DNA of 64,000 nucleotides. It comes from Deinococcus sp. QL22. GTDB taxonomy: Bacteria > Deinococcota > Deinococci > Deinococcales > Deinococcaceae. The stretch covers positions 1,982,001 through 2,046,000 of the forward strand of contig NZ_CP097149.1 of NCBI RefSeq assembly GCF_023370075.1. The letters are read 5' to 3'. The notes beneath the pieces were generated by a model. The model saw only the letters and a program-made list of their open reading frames with translations. It did not search any database and was not told where the DNA came from. Both the position numbers and the translations under genes were made by a program. This document shows, in pieces, positions 46,404 to 57,473 of this stretch. The stretch's first letter is position 1; every line of letters begins with the position of its first letter.

Positions 46404-48872
46404 CTACCCCAATTTCCCCCAACGATTCCCCGGCAGCAGCGGCAACGGCTCCAGCGCACTGGGCTGCATCCCAAGCGGGGTGGGAACCTGTTCGGGCGGC
46501 ACGGCGCGGCCCACCAGATAGCCCTGAATGGCGTCGCAGCCCAGCACCCACACGGCCCGCGCCTGTGCCGGGGTTTCCACACCCTCGGCTACCACACGCA
46601 AACCCAGAGCCGCGCCGAGGGCCACCACCGCCTGCACCACTTTGTAGGCCGCCGCCTGATGGTGCAGACCGTCTGCCCGCTCTTCTCCCAGTGCAGTTGG
46701 CCCCAGTTCAGCTAACCCCAGTTCCGAGATGAAGGCGCGGTCGATTTTGAGGGTGGTGATCGGCAGGCGCAGCAGGGCCGCCAGCGAGGACTGGCCCACG
46801 CCAAAGTCGTCCACGGCCACATCTACGCCCAGTTCCAGCAACGCCCGCAGGGTTTCTCTGGCCTGATCCTCGTCGGTAATCAAGAGGCGCTCGGTCACTT
46901 CCAGTTCCAGCGCCGTAGCGGGCAGGGCGTAGCGGGCCAGCGTCGCCTGAAGGCGGGGCAAAAAGTCCGGACGCATCAGGTGCGGCGGGTCAATATTGAT
47001 CGCCACTCGGCGTTCGGGCTGGGTCTGCCGCCATTCGGCCAGTTGGCGGCAGGCTTCTTCTACGACCCATTGCCCGATATCGATCATCAGACCCGCGTCT
47101 TCGGCCACCGGAATAAATTCGGATGGCGACACGCTGCCCAGTTCGGCGTCGTTCCAGCGCAGCAAGGCCTCGAAACGCCGGATCTGCCCGCCCCGCTCCT
47201 GCTGTGGCTGATAGAACAGCCGGAATTCCCCGCGTTCCAGTGCGCCCCGCAGGCGCGTTTCCAGCAGCACCCGCCGCGCCGCAAGGTGGTCGTAGCGTCC
47301 GGGCGAGTACAGGCGCACCGCGTTCTTGCCGCTGCGTTTGGCCGCGTACATCGCCAGATCGGCACGGCGCAACAGGGTTTCGGCGCTCTGTGCTTCCGGC
47401 CCCGACAGCACGGCGCCCAAGCAGGCCGTCACTTGCAGCGTTTGGCCCGCCAACATGACCGGGTCGCGTAGGGTGTCCAGTAGCCGCGCTCCCAGTGCGT
47501 GCAGGTGTTCGGTGCTGGCAGGCGTAGTCAGCACCAAAAATTCATCGCCGCCAAAGCGGATGCAGTGCGTCTGGGTATGCTCCGTATTCGGCCCCGCCGC
47601 AAGTTGCAGCCGCCCCGTGACTTCCTTTAGCAACTGGTCGCCCATACGGTGCCCCAGCGCATCGTTCACAAATTTAAAGTCGTCCAAGTCTATGAACAGC
47701 ACGCCGACCGGGTGGCCCCCAGCCAGCAGTTGGGGCAACACCACTTCAAATTGGGCGCGGTTGCCCAGTCCGGTCAGGGGGTCGTGGTATGCCTGATAGT
47801 GCAGCAGCGTGCGGCTTTCTTCTAATTTGGCCTGCTGGCTTTGCAGTTCCCGCAGGGCCAGCGTTTGGCGGGCGGCCACCAGCAGCGCCACCACAAAGGT
47901 GGCCACCAACACGCCCTGAGCCTGAGCCGAACGCAATTCTTGCAGTGTCAGTAGCAGCGCAAAACTAGCGCCCAGCGCGGCGTAAGGGGCAATCAGGGTG
48001 CGCAGGCCCATGCGCGAGGGGGGAGTCGGCGCGGGCTGTGGGGTGGTTCTGGAAGACACGCTGGCCTGCACCGCCGCGCCCGCAAACAGCAGCGTCGCCA
48101 GCGGCCAGAGGGTGTCGGGCCACTGCTGCCCGGTGTAAGCATCGTTGAGGGTCAGAAAGCTGTAGCCCAGATCGGCGGCGATAAAGCAGCCCATGCCCAG
48201 CGCCAGTGTCCAGCCCCAGTCCAGTTTGCCCCAATTCAGTGTGCTCCAGTCCAGTCGGCCCCTATTGGCTTGGCGTTCGGCCTGTGCCGAATTCCGCGTT
48301 GCGCCGCGCCACGCCCGCGCCAGCAGCAAGGTCAGCAGCAACAGGTCAGAGAGCGGATAGGCCGCTGTGACGATGTTGGACAGCAGAGAATTGCTGGAAT
48401 TCAGCAGTTGCGCGGCCAGCAGGAAATACCACAGGTACGCGCCCACACTGACCACCAGCGCGGCCACATCCAGCCACGCCGCCCGCCCCACCAACGCGGG
48501 CTGCTGGCGCTCCAGGGCCAAAAAACCCAGCCAGAAGCAAACCGGAAGCGCCAAGAAAAATGGATCGGCCAGCGAGAACATCCCCGTGAACAGTTGCAGC
48601 GACGCAAAAATGATTTGCCCGACGCCCCATAGCAGCGTTCCCAGTGCCAACAACCGCCAGACCCCCGGCTGGGTGGTGCGCGGGGCGACTCCCCAGATGA
48701 TGGCTGCCGCACCCAATACCACGGGAACGTACAAAAAGCCATTGAGGGTAGAAGCCAGTTCAGGCAGAGTCCACAATCCTATAACCCGGCTCAGATGAAT
48801 GAAGTAGATCGCTACAACTGTGCCTAATCCCCATTTAGATTGTTGAGAAAGGGAAGAGGAGAGGGGCCGCAT
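46404..48872 (-). CDS. Membrane GGDEF-EAL cyclic-di-GMP enzyme
   Basis: This 822-residue protein has a membrane-embedded N-terminus with about nine hydrophobic segments (to about residue 335), a GGDEF domain with intact RFGGDEF (about 437-443), and an EAL domain with EALLRW, VDDFGVG, LKIDRAFI and AEGVET. Both catalytic motifs look intact, so it could make or degrade c-di-GMP. No RxxD inhibitory site is seen five residues before GGDEF. The periplasmic or membrane input is unknown. It stands alone. Confidence 0.9.
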   Translation of the reverse strand: MRPLSSSLSQQSKWGLGTVVAIYFIHLSRVIGLWTLPELASTLNGFLYVPVVLGAAAIIWGVAPRTTQPGVWRLLALGTLLWGVGQIIFASLQLFTGMFSLADPFFLALPVCFWLGFLALERQQPALVGRAAWLDVAALVVSVGAYLWYFLLAAQLLNSSNSLLSNIVTAAYPLSDLLLLTLLLARAWRGATRNSAQAERQANRGRLDWSTLNWGKLDWGWTLALGMGCFIAADLGYSFLTLNDAYTGQQWPDTLWPLATLLFAGAAVQASVSSRTTPQPAPTPPSRMGLRTLIAPYAALGASFALLLTLQELRSAQAQGVLVATFVVALLVAARQTLALRELQSQQAKLEESRTLLHYQAYHDPLTGLGNRAQFEVVLPQLLAGGHPVGVLFIDLDDFKFVNDALGHRMGDQLLKEVTGRLQLAAGPNTEHTQTHCIRFGGDEFLVLTTPASTEHLHALGARLLDTLRDPVMLAGQTLQVTACLGAVLSGPEAQSAETLLRRADLAMYAAKRSGKNAVRLYSPGRYDHLAARRVLLETRLRGALERGEFRLFYQPQQERGGQIRRFEALLRWNDAELGSVSPSEFIPVAEDAGLMIDIGQWVVEEACRQLAEWRQTQPERRVAINIDPPHLMRPDFLPRLQATLARYALPATALELEVTERLLITDEDQARETLRALLELGVDVAVDDFGVGQSSLAALLRLPITTLKIDRAFISELGLAELGPTALGEERADGLHHQAAAYKVVQAVVALGAALGLRVVAEGVETPAQARAVWVLGCDAIQGYLVGRAVPPEQVPTPLGMQPSALEPLPLLPGNRWGKLG

Positions 48873-48947
48873 ATGGACTAAGTTTAATGAGCCGCCCCTC
48901 CCGTCCTTCTTACAAGGCTGGATGTGAATCAGATAGAATCGGCTTCA

Positions 48948-50435
48948 TTAAGGCGCGATAGGAATGAAATCGATGGGCTTGTGCCCCAGTCGCCGCTGAA
49001 CTTCGCGCAAATCTTCGCCGTCTGCCAGCACCAGAACGCTGTCGCCCGCCTCCAGTTCGGTGGCTCCCTTGGGAATTAGAAATTCTCCGGCGCGGTGAAT
49101 CAGGATCACGAGGGCAGCGGGCGGCAGGTGCAAGTCCACGATTCTGGTTCCATCGGCGGCACTGTCTTGCAGCACGTCCACTTCCACCATCTCGTTCTTG
49201 TTGTGTCCGGTGGGCGTGTAGGTAATCGGGTAATCGGTGCGGCTGGGTAGGGCTTCACGCACGCCCAGCGCACGGGCCACCAGCGTCAGGGTGGTGCCCT
49301 GCAGCAATACGCTGGTCAGCACAATAAAAAACACCACGTTAAAGAGGATTTGGGCCTGCGGCACACCCGCCAGCAGCGGAAATGTCGCCAGCACGATGGG
49401 CACGGCCCCGCGCAGGCCCACCCAGGCCACCATGCTTTTTTCGTTCAGCGGCATCTTGGCCCGCGACAGGCTGAGGTACACACTGACGGGCCGCGCCACG
49501 AATACCAAAAACAGGGAGCAGGCCAGCGCCAACCCTGCTGTGGGCCACAACTCACGCGGATTGACCAGCAGGCCCAGCGTCAGGAACATGCCCACCTGCA
49601 TCAGCCAGGCCAGCCCATCGTGAAAGTTGATCAGGCTTCGCTTGTGAATGAATTCGGCGTTGCCCAGAATGACGCCCGCAATGTAGATCGCCAGAAACCC
49701 GCTGCCGCCTGCCAGAGCTGTGGCACTGAAGATGGTGAGGGCCAGCGCGATGGTCAGCACCGAATACAGCCCCTCGAACTGAAGCTGCACGCGGTTGATG
49801 ATCCACAGCGCGGCGCGTCCCAGCCCGTAGCCCAGCACGCCGCCGATGATCATCTGCTTGAGGAACAGTGGCACGATGCTCAGCACGCCCAATTCAGGCT
49901 GGGCGATCAGTTCCAGCAGGCCGATGGTCAGGAACACGGCCATCGGGTCGTTGCCGCCCGATTCAAATTCCAATAGCGGGGCCACGTCGCCCTTCAGCCC
50001 CAGCGCCCGTTCCTTCAGCACACTGAACACGGCGCTGGCATCGGTAGAACTGACCACCGCGCCCAGCAACCACGCCACCAGCCACGGAAAGCCAAACACG
50101 TAATGGGAAAACACCGCCATCAGGCCCGCCGTGACCAATACGCCGATGGTCGCCAGACTGATCCCGCGCCGCACCACGGGTTTGGTCAGTGTCCAGTTGG
50201 TGTCCAGGCCGCCCTGAAACAGGATGAAAGCCAGCGCCACCACGCCGAGAATCTGGGCCACGCGGTAGTCCTGAAACTGAATGCCCAGCCCGTCTGACCC
50301 GGCCAACATGCCTACGCCCAAAAACAGCAGCAGGCCCGGAATGCCCAGGCGCCCCCCAATCCGGCTGAGCAGCAGGCTTGCCAGCAGCAACACGCCTGCG
50401 GCCAACAGGTACAGCTCGGCATGGGCTTCACCCAT
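48948..50435 (-). CDS. CPA1-family K+/H+ (or Na+/H+) antiporter
   Basis: This 495-residue transporter has about 12 membrane segments (1-390) and a C-terminal cytosolic TrkA-C-like domain (about 400-485, with RAGEFLIPKGATELEAGDSVLVLADGEDL). The layout matches the NhaP2/CvrA potassium/proton antiporters. The conserved core motif SSTDASAVFSVL and ESGGNDPMAVFL carry the Asp residues used in ion exchange. I start it at the ATG at 50435; a Shine-Dalgarno-like GGAGA lies eight nt upstream. Confidence 0.9.
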   Translation of the reverse strand: MGEAHAELYLLAAGVLLLASLLLSRIGGRLGIPGLLLFLGVGMLAGSDGLGIQFQDYRVAQILGVVALAFILFQGGLDTNWTLTKPVVRRGISLATIGVLVTAGLMAVFSHYVFGFPWLVAWLLGAVVSSTDASAVFSVLKERALGLKGDVAPLLEFESGGNDPMAVFLTIGLLELIAQPELGVLSIVPLFLKQMIIGGVLGYGLGRAALWIINRVQLQFEGLYSVLTIALALTIFSATALAGGSGFLAIYIAGVILGNAEFIHKRSLINFHDGLAWLMQVGMFLTLGLLVNPRELWPTAGLALACSLFLVFVARPVSVYLSLSRAKMPLNEKSMVAWVGLRGAVPIVLATFPLLAGVPQAQILFNVVFFIVLTSVLLQGTTLTLVARALGVREALPSRTDYPITYTPTGHNKNEMVEVDVLQDSAADGTRIVDLHLPPAALVILIHRAGEFLIPKGATELEAGDSVLVLADGEDLREVQRRLGHKPIDFIPIAP

Positions 50436-50626
50436 ACAACGTGTCTCCGAAGAGGCCGCTGCCCGGAGCGGTTGCACAGGCGCTATCGGTCTGGGCCTGC
50501 GAACGGGTTGTGCGCTGGGTCAGGTTCATGGTCTATGGTGGCATACGTGCTTCACAGAACAGGGGCGCAAGCTGGGCAACTGTCCGGGGCAACTTCGCGG
50601 GCCGACTCTGACAGAGCAGAGGCGAC

Positions 50627-50655
50627 TTGACCCGGCCTCACGCGCCCGCTACCCT
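50627..50655 (+). promoter_or_regulatory. Promoter of pheS leader
   Basis: TTGACC (50627-50632) and TACCCT (50650-50655) are separated by exactly 17 nt. An ATG follows six nt after the -10 box at 50662, so the transcript should be leaderless for the leader ORF. Confidence 0.8.
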
Positions 50656-50661
50656 GAACCC

Positions 50662-50721
50662 ATGACTGCCCGCCCCGGTATACCTTCGCCGTTTATTCGG
50701 AGCGGGAAGACGCTGACCTGA
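50662..50721 (+). CDS. Putative 19-residue leader peptide of pheS operon
   Basis: This short frame reads MTARPGIPSPFIRSGKTLT and stops 22 nt before an intrinsic terminator that precedes pheS. The promoter spacing puts the transcript 5' end at its ATG. Unlike the E. coli pheST leader it has only one Phe codon, so control by ribosome stalling at Phe codons would be weak; it may couple ribosome position to the terminator in another way. Confidence 0.45.
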   Translation: MTARPGIPSPFIRSGKTLT

Positions 50722-51828
<1,107 letters not shown>

Positions 51829-51833
51829 GGCCA

Positions 51834-52316
51834 GTGGAAGCAGGTTCTGTGGAAGCTTTCGCCATTCCCTGCGTCGGGGCCATCATTGGCGGTCAGAAGG
51901 ATGGTCAAGACGCCCTACTCATTCAAGTTCGCCAGAAGCCCGGCGGCGGAATAGAGAACGGCATGTTGGAAGTGGCGGCGGGCAAAGTGCGCGAATACGA
52001 AAATGTCTTTGAGGCGTTGCGCCGGGAAGTCAGAGAAGAAACGGGCCTGAGCCTCAGCCGAATCTTGGGCGAAGAATCTTCAATCATTCGTACGGTCAAC
52101 GGCTATGAAGTCATGAGCTTCACGCCTTTCCTGACGACTCAGAATTTATCGGGCGGCTATTCCATCATCCTGCACACCTTCATCTGTGAAGCGGAAGGCA
52201 TTTTGTTAGAAGCAACGGGCGAGACGACGAACATCCGCTGGATGACCTACAAGGACTGCCGGGAACTGCTGAGGCTACAGCCGGAAGCTTTCTACCCCTG
52301 CACATCAACGCGCTGA
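51834..52316 (+). CDS. Nudix hydrolase inserted between pheS and pheT
   Basis: This 160-residue Nudix protein has a complete box: GKVREYENVFEALRREV then REETGL. The remaining sequence (SIIRTVNGYEVMSFTPFLTT) does not point to a substrate. It starts at a GTG five nt after the pheS stop (51834; a second GTG at 51849 is possible) and ends about 100 nt before pheT. Its reading is somewhat richer in A and T than the flanking synthetase genes, which may mean later insertion. Confidence 0.82.
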   Translation: MEAGSVEAFAIPCVGAIIGGQKDGQDALLIQVRQKPGGGIENGMLEVAAGKVREYENVFEALRREVREETGLSLSRILGEESSIIRTVNGYEVMSFTPFLTTQNLSGGYSIILHTFICEAEGILLEATGETTNIRWMTYKDCRELLRLQPEAFYPCTSTR

Positions 52317-52419
52317 GTGTGTTTTTGGGAATGCCCTAGGTGGTTCAGCTCAACTCTAATCAAATTAACCCCATCAATCAAAGCCCATAGCCCATAGCTC
52401 ATGGCCTTCTGGAGCAGTT

Positions 52420-54879
52420 ATGAAACTTCCCTACACCTGGCTTAAAGAACTCCTGCCTGACCTTCCCCCCGCCGCCGACCTGGAGCCGATTCTGGCCCAG
52501 TTGGGCTTGCCCCTAGAAGGCATTGAAGACGTGCCCGCGCCCATTGCAGGCGTGGTGCTGGCCGCCGTGACCGAGGCCGCGCCCATAGACGGCACGCAAC
52601 TGACCCGCCTGGCGCTGGATGTCGGCCCATACGGAGCCAAAACCATTGCCAGCGGTGCGCCGAATGCGGTGGGCCTGCGGGCCGGAACGATGGTGGCCCT
52701 CGTGACTCCCGGAACCACGCTGGGCGGCATGGAATACGGCGTGCGGATGTTGCAGGGCGTGGAATCGTGGGGGATGGCCGCCAGCGCCAAAGAACTGAGT
52801 CTCGGTGAATCGGCGGCGGGGCTGATGCTGTTCCCGGCAGGCACGGCGGCCCCCGGCACGCCCATGCACACCGTCTGGGCCGCCGATAGCGTGCTGGACG
52901 TGGAAGTGACTCCCAACCGCGCCGATGTGCTGAGTGCTGTGGGGTTGGCCCGTGACCTCGCTGCCTTCCTGAAGCTGGAACTGATGATGCCTGACGCAGG
53001 CCCGCAACCGACTGGAAACGGAGCAATTCGGGTGTCGCTGCCCCCACGTGGTCTCGTTATCGAGCGCGATCCTTCCCGCAAATTGCGCTTCGGCTGCGAC
53101 CATTTTGCTGCCCGCACCGTGTCTGGCATTCAGAACGGCCCCAGCCCACTGTGGATGCAGCGCCGCCTGACGCTGGCCGGAATGCGCCCGATTGACCTGA
53201 TCGTGGACGCCAGCAATTACGTGATGCTGGAACTCGGTCAGCCCACCGCCCTGTATGACCGCCGCGACGTGACCGACGATCAGATCATCGTGTCCTTCGG
53301 GTTGCGGCAGGGCGAAACGGTGCGCGACCTGATGGGCGGCGAGCATGGGACGGGGCCGGAAGATCTGCTGATCCTGGATGGCCGCCCCGTGCCGATTTCC
53401 TCGGTGGCCGACGCTTTTGCCACCGCTGGCGAGGTCAAAGCCGGTCAGGGCGTGCTGGGTATTGCGGGCATCATGGGCGGCGAGCATGGGCGCGTGCGGG
53501 TTGATACCAGTGATGTGGTGATCGAATCGGCGCACTTCGACCCCGTGTTGTTGCGGCGCACCAGCACGCGCCTCGGCCTGAAAACCGACGCCGTGTACCG
53601 TTATGAGCGCGGCGTAGACCCGTTGCTGGCCCCACGCGGCGCGAACCGGGTGGCCGGACTGCTGGCGGCGGCGGGCGGCGGCACGGCCCATCCCGGCCTG
53701 ACCTTGGTGGGCACGCCCGACGTTCCCGGCGTCATCGGGGCCACCGGCAGCCAGATTCGCGCCCTCTTGGGCATGGACATTTCCACCACCGAGATGAGCG
53801 AAATCCTGACCCGGCTGGGCTGCGAAGTCGTGACCGCCGACGACCAACTGACCGTCACGCCTCCCTCATGGCGCATCGACATGGCGATCTGGCAGGATCT
53901 GGCCGAGGAAGTGGCCCGCCTGCACGGGTTCATCCATCTGCCCGAAACGCTGCCCACGCTGCGGATTCATACCAGCAACATCGGCGCGGAAAAAGAAGGC
54001 TTGGCCCGCGCCAACCTGCGCCGCGCCCTGGCCGGACTGGGCGCACAGGAAGTCGTGACTTACACGTTTACCAGCGACGAGGAAGCGGCAAAAGCCCGCG
54101 CCGAAGCGCCCACCGTGCGCCTGCAAAATCCGCTGACCGCTGACCGTACCGCTATGCGAACCGCCCTGTATCCGTCGCTGCTCAAGGCGGCGGGCGCCCA
54201 CCCCAAAGGCGAGCGCGTGCTGATCTTCGAAATCGGGCGCATCTTCCCGGCCAGCGGAGAGGCCGAGCGCGTGGGCCTGCTGATGCGCGGTGACCTCGCC
54301 CCCAAAACGCATCAGCCGGGGATGGCCGGAACGTTTGGTGTCTTCAAGGGCCTGCTGGAAAGCCTCGCCGCCAGCCTCGGCGCGGGCGTAGAGGTGCGCC
54401 AGTTGCGCGGCGACGCGGTGCCTTCTGCGCTGCATCCCGGTATCGCGGGCGAGTTGGTCTGGAACGGGCAGGGCGTGGGCTGGATCGGGGCGCTGCATCC
54501 CGCTGTGGCCGCCGAATTTGGCCTGAAGGGGGAGACATTTTTGCTGGAAGCCGCCCTGCCGCTACCGGGCCGCGCCTGGGCCTTCCGCGACCCCAGCCGC
54601 GCTCCCGCTGCGTGGCGCGACTTGGCGATCATTGCGCCCAATGCCGTCTCTTACGGGGAACTGGCCGCGCTCCTGAAGGCCGAAGCCGGAGCCTTGCTGG
54701 AAACTGTGGAACCCTTCGACGTGTACGTCGGCACGCCTATTCCCGAAGGAGAGCGCAGCGTGGCCGTGCGCCTCGTGTTCCGGGGCGAAAAGACTCTCAC
54801 CGACGCCGAGGTCGACCCGGTGATGGAACGCCTGATCGGGGCCATTCGGGCGCAGGGGTGGGGGATTCGGGACAAGTAA
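52420..54879 (+). CDS. pheT: Phenylalanine-tRNA ligase beta subunit
   Basis: This 819-residue subunit binds tRNA and edits mischarged Tyr-tRNA. Domains in order are an N-terminal strand-helix (MKLPYTWLKELLP), an EMAP-like tRNA-binding domain (about 40-150), B3/B4 editing (about 220-395), B5 (about 420-485), the catalytic-like core with ADRTAMRTALYPSLLKA, and a C-terminal FDX-ACB anticodon domain (about 725-819). It has its own Shine-Dalgarno-like TGGAGCAG and lies in the pheS transcription unit. Confidence 0.96.
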   Translation: MKLPYTWLKELLPDLPPAADLEPILAQLGLPLEGIEDVPAPIAGVVLAAVTEAAPIDGTQLTRLALDVGPYGAKTIASGAPNAVGLRAGTMVALVTPGTTLGGMEYGVRMLQGVESWGMAASAKELSLGESAAGLMLFPAGTAAPGTPMHTVWAADSVLDVEVTPNRADVLSAVGLARDLAAFLKLELMMPDAGPQPTGNGAIRVSLPPRGLVIERDPSRKLRFGCDHFAARTVSGIQNGPSPLWMQRRLTLAGMRPIDLIVDASNYVMLELGQPTALYDRRDVTDDQIIVSFGLRQGETVRDLMGGEHGTGPEDLLILDGRPVPISSVADAFATAGEVKAGQGVLGIAGIMGGEHGRVRVDTSDVVIESAHFDPVLLRRTSTRLGLKTDAVYRYERGVDPLLAPRGANRVAGLLAAAGGGTAHPGLTLVGTPDVPGVIGATGSQIRALLGMDISTTEMSEILTRLGCEVVTADDQLTVTPPSWRIDMAIWQDLAEEVARLHGFIHLPETLPTLRIHTSNIGAEKEGLARANLRRALAGLGAQEVVTYTFTSDEEAAKARAEAPTVRLQNPLTADRTAMRTALYPSLLKAAGAHPKGERVLIFEIGRIFPASGEAERVGLLMRGDLAPKTHQPGMAGTFGVFKGLLESLAASLGAGVEVRQLRGDAVPSALHPGIAGELVWNGQGVGWIGALHPAVAAEFGLKGETFLLEAALPLPGRAWAFRDPSRAPAAWRDLAIIAPNAVSYGELAALLKAEAGALLETVEPFDVYVGTPIPEGERSVAVRLVFRGEKTLTDAEVDPVMERLIGAIRAQGWGIRDK

Positions 54880-54947
54880 GCAGGAGTGAGAGGACGGGGG
54901 CTGAGGCGGGATGCTTTGGCCCCTGTTTTGTGTCTGGGGTAGGAACG

Positions 54948-55952
54948 TCAGCTACTCAACTCCTTTCCAAATGCCCCCCGCACTCCTTCCCGGACATACG
55001 CCCCCGCCCATTGCCCTTCCCCCGGCAAGTCATCCGGCCCGGCCCACCGTGCTTCCGTGATTTCCCCGGCAGGCAGGCGTAGATCGGAAAGGTGCAGGCT
55101 TTCGCTGACGCCCTTCGCACGGAAGATCACGCCGATGGTGTCAGCGATATTGCCCGCCGCATCCTGCGCCCGGAACATCGGCCCGGCCTGCATCTGTACC
55201 GGAATCAGCCGCGCCGCCTTGAGGCCCGTTTCTTCCCGTAGCTTGCGGGCGGCGCAGGCTTCAAAGCTTTCGCCGGGTTCCATGCTGCCGCCCGGCAATG
55301 CCCAGAGGCCAGTTTTGGCGTGCCGAAGCAGCAGCAAACGCCCTGATTCATCCAAGACCTGAACACTGGCACCGGGCAAGAGAAGGGGCCGCTTTCCCGC
55401 TGCTGCACGCAACGCCCGCGCAAAATTGCCAGTTACCGGCGGGGGCGCGGGCACAGGCAACAGCGGCAGCGGCGGCAGGCCCACCCGCGCCCGCAGCAGA
55501 TTCATTTTGACGATGTTGGCGTTCGCGCTGATGGGCGGCAAATTGTTCAGGTCGAACCACTTTAGGACCAGGGTTTCGCCGCTGTCGTCGGGGGCGGCGT
55601 GGTCTAGCGCGGCGGCGGGCAGCGTGCCCTGCGCCCGCATGCCCACCATGTACACCTGATGGCCGTTGGGGTAGCAGTGGTACAGCTCTGGCCCGTCCAC
55701 CAGGCCATCGGGCAAGTCCAGCAGGTGCAGATCGGGGCACACCAGCCCTGTTTCTTCCAGTAATTCGCGGCGGGCAGCAGTCAAGAAATCCTCACCGGGT
55801 TCCACTGCGCCCCCCGGTGTGCCCCACAACCCGTCATCCCCACGCTGCTGGAGCAAAATCCGGCCCCGTTCATCCAAAATCATCACGCCGATGCCGACTG
55901 CAAATAGCGGCGCGTGGCCCCAGACGGCCCGCAACTCTGACAAGTACCCCAT
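54948..55952 (-). CDS. Tandem double-Nudix protein
   Basis: The 334 residues hold two Nudix domains. Domain 1 (about 15-150) has a canonical box, [18 protein letters not shown] then LEETGL. Domain 2 (about 190-325) has [18 protein letters not shown] then REETGL, where the first Glu of the REUxEE core is Lys. The first domain should be active; the second may be altered or structural. TACACT lies seven nt before the ATG on this strand, suggesting leaderless translation. The substrate is unknown. Confidence 0.85.
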   Translation of the reverse strand: MGYLSELRAVWGHAPLFAVGIGVMILDERGRILLQQRGDDGLWGTPGGAVEPGEDFLTAARRELLEETGLVCPDLHLLDLPDGLVDGPELYHCYPNGHQVYMVGMRAQGTLPAAALDHAAPDDSGETLVLKWFDLNNLPPISANANIVKMNLLRARVGLPPLPLLPVPAPPPVTGNFARALRAAAGKRPLLLPGASVQVLDESGRLLLLRHAKTGLWALPGGSMEPGESFEACAARKLREETGLKAARLIPVQMQAGPMFRAQDAAGNIADTIGVIFRAKGVSESLHLSDLRLPAGEITEARWAGPDDLPGEGQWAGAYVREGVRGAFGKELSS

Positions 55953-56044
55953 GCGGGCGAGTGTAGCGGGAGGAAGGCGAGATGCCGAGCAAGTTGTCCT
56001 GCTTGCGCCCCATTTGCGGCGGCCCTTTCGCCTACCATGAACCC

Positions 56045-57328
56045 ATGACCGACGCGCCCGCCCGACTTCCCATTCCTGATACGACTGAGCAAGCCGCCGC
56101 CGATTGGAGCTACGAAACCACCGCCGTACAAACTGGCATTGGGCGCGGCCTGGGCGTCACTATCGGCATTCCGGTGCATCACGCCGCCGCCTTCCAATTC
56201 GAGACACTGGAGCAGGCACAGGAAGAATTTCAACTGAATACGGGTCTCAGCTACGCCCGGCTGCAAAACCCTACCGTGCGGGCGCTGGAAGAACGTCTGA
56301 CCGCGCTGGAAGGCGGCGCAGCCACCATCGCGCTGTCCAGCGGACAGGCGGCCACCCTCACCACCATCATGAGCGTGTGCCGCGCCGGGGATCATGTGGT
56401 GTCTACGGCCAGTTTGTTTGGGGGCACGTCGGGCATGCTGAACAACATCCTGCCGCTGATGGGCATTTCGGCGACCCTGACGGCCAATACGCCCGACGCG
56501 GTGAGGGCCGCCCTGCAGCCCAACACCCGGCTGGTCTGGGGCGAAACCCTCAGCAATCCCGCCGGAGACGTGCCCGACATCGCGGCCTTTGCCGACATCG
56601 CGCACGCACACGGGGCGCTGCTGGGCATAGACAACACCTGCGCGGGCGTGGGCTTCCTGTGCCGTCCGCTGGAACACGGCGCAGATATCGTGTCCCAGTC
56701 GCTGACCAAGTGGGCGGGCGGACACGGCGGGGTCTTGGGCGGCAGCGTCACCGTGGGCACACAGCACGACCTGGCGCGCAATCCCATTTACACCGAGGGC
56801 GGAGCCAACAGCGTACTGAACGTGCGCGGCGATGCGGCCCTGGCCTGGCGGCAGCGCTGGTTCGGGGCGCACCAACTGGGCATGAATCTGGCCCCCCAGA
56901 ATGCCCACCAGATCGCGCAGGGCCTGGAAACGCTGGCGCTGCGGCTGGAGCGTGAATCGGCCACAGCTCTGGCGCTGGCACACTGGTTGGAAGCGCATCC
57001 CGCCGTGGGCCGCGTCAGCTACGTGGGCCTGCCGGGTCACCCCTCGCACGCCAACGCTGTTCGGGTGCTGCGGCACGGCTTCGGCGCAGTCCTGACCTTC
57101 GAGGTGCCTGACCCCTCGGCCTTCCTGCCCCGCCTGAAAGTGCTGAGAATTGCCCCCAATCTGGGCGATACGCGCACGCTGGTGGTACACCCGTGGACGA
57201 CCACGCATGGCCGCATTGCCGAGCCTGCCCGCCACGCGGCCGGGGTCACACCGCTGACCATCCGCATGAGCGTGGGCGTAGAGGCATTGGCCGATTTGCA
57301 GGCGGATATCGCGCAGGCGTTGGCCTGA
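56045..57328 (+). CDS. Cys/Met-metabolism PLP enzyme (O-acetylhomoserine sulfhydrylase-like)
   Basis: This 427-residue trans-sulfuration-family enzyme uses PLP for gamma-replacement or elimination. The PLP lysine is K222 in [13 protein letters not shown]. Other marks are [41 protein letters not shown] and the C-terminal [12 protein letters not shown]. The length and YxRLxNPT motif favour O-acetylhomoserine aminocarboxypropyltransferase (MetY-like), making homocysteine from O-acetylhomoserine and sulfide. TACCAT (56033-56038) is six nt before the ATG at 56045. Confidence 0.88.
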   Translation: MTDAPARLPIPDTTEQAAADWSYETTAVQTGIGRGLGVTIGIPVHHAAAFQFETLEQAQEEFQLNTGLSYARLQNPTVRALEERLTALEGGAATIALSSGQAATLTTIMSVCRAGDHVVSTASLFGGTSGMLNNILPLMGISATLTANTPDAVRAALQPNTRLVWGETLSNPAGDVPDIAAFADIAHAHGALLGIDNTCAGVGFLCRPLEHGADIVSQSLTKWAGGHGGVLGGSVTVGTQHDLARNPIYTEGGANSVLNVRGDAALAWRQRWFGAHQLGMNLAPQNAHQIAQGLETLALRLERESATALALAHWLEAHPAVGRVSYVGLPGHPSHANAVRVLRHGFGAVLTFEVPDPSAFLPRLKVLRIAPNLGDTRTLVVHPWTTTHGRIAEPARHAAGVTPLTIRMSVGVEALADLQADIAQALA

Positions 57329-57401
57329 CCACCTGCGGGGCCTGACCGCCCTCTGGTTCCGAAAAAACGTAAATGAAGCTTGGGCAAACGCTGGAGCAGG
57401 T

Positions 57402-57430
57402 TTGCCCTGCTGTATTTATTCTGCTATAAA
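57402..57430 (+). promoter_or_regulatory. Promoter of the small protein-DUF4132 operon
   Basis: TTGCCC (57402-57407) and TATAAA (57425-57430) are 17 nt apart. Transcription near 57437 would give a leader of about 37 nt with a GAGG motif before the ATG at 57474. Confidence 0.65.
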
Positions 57431-57473
57431 CGTAATTGAGCATCATAATCCAATTCATCTCACCGAGGTTCCC

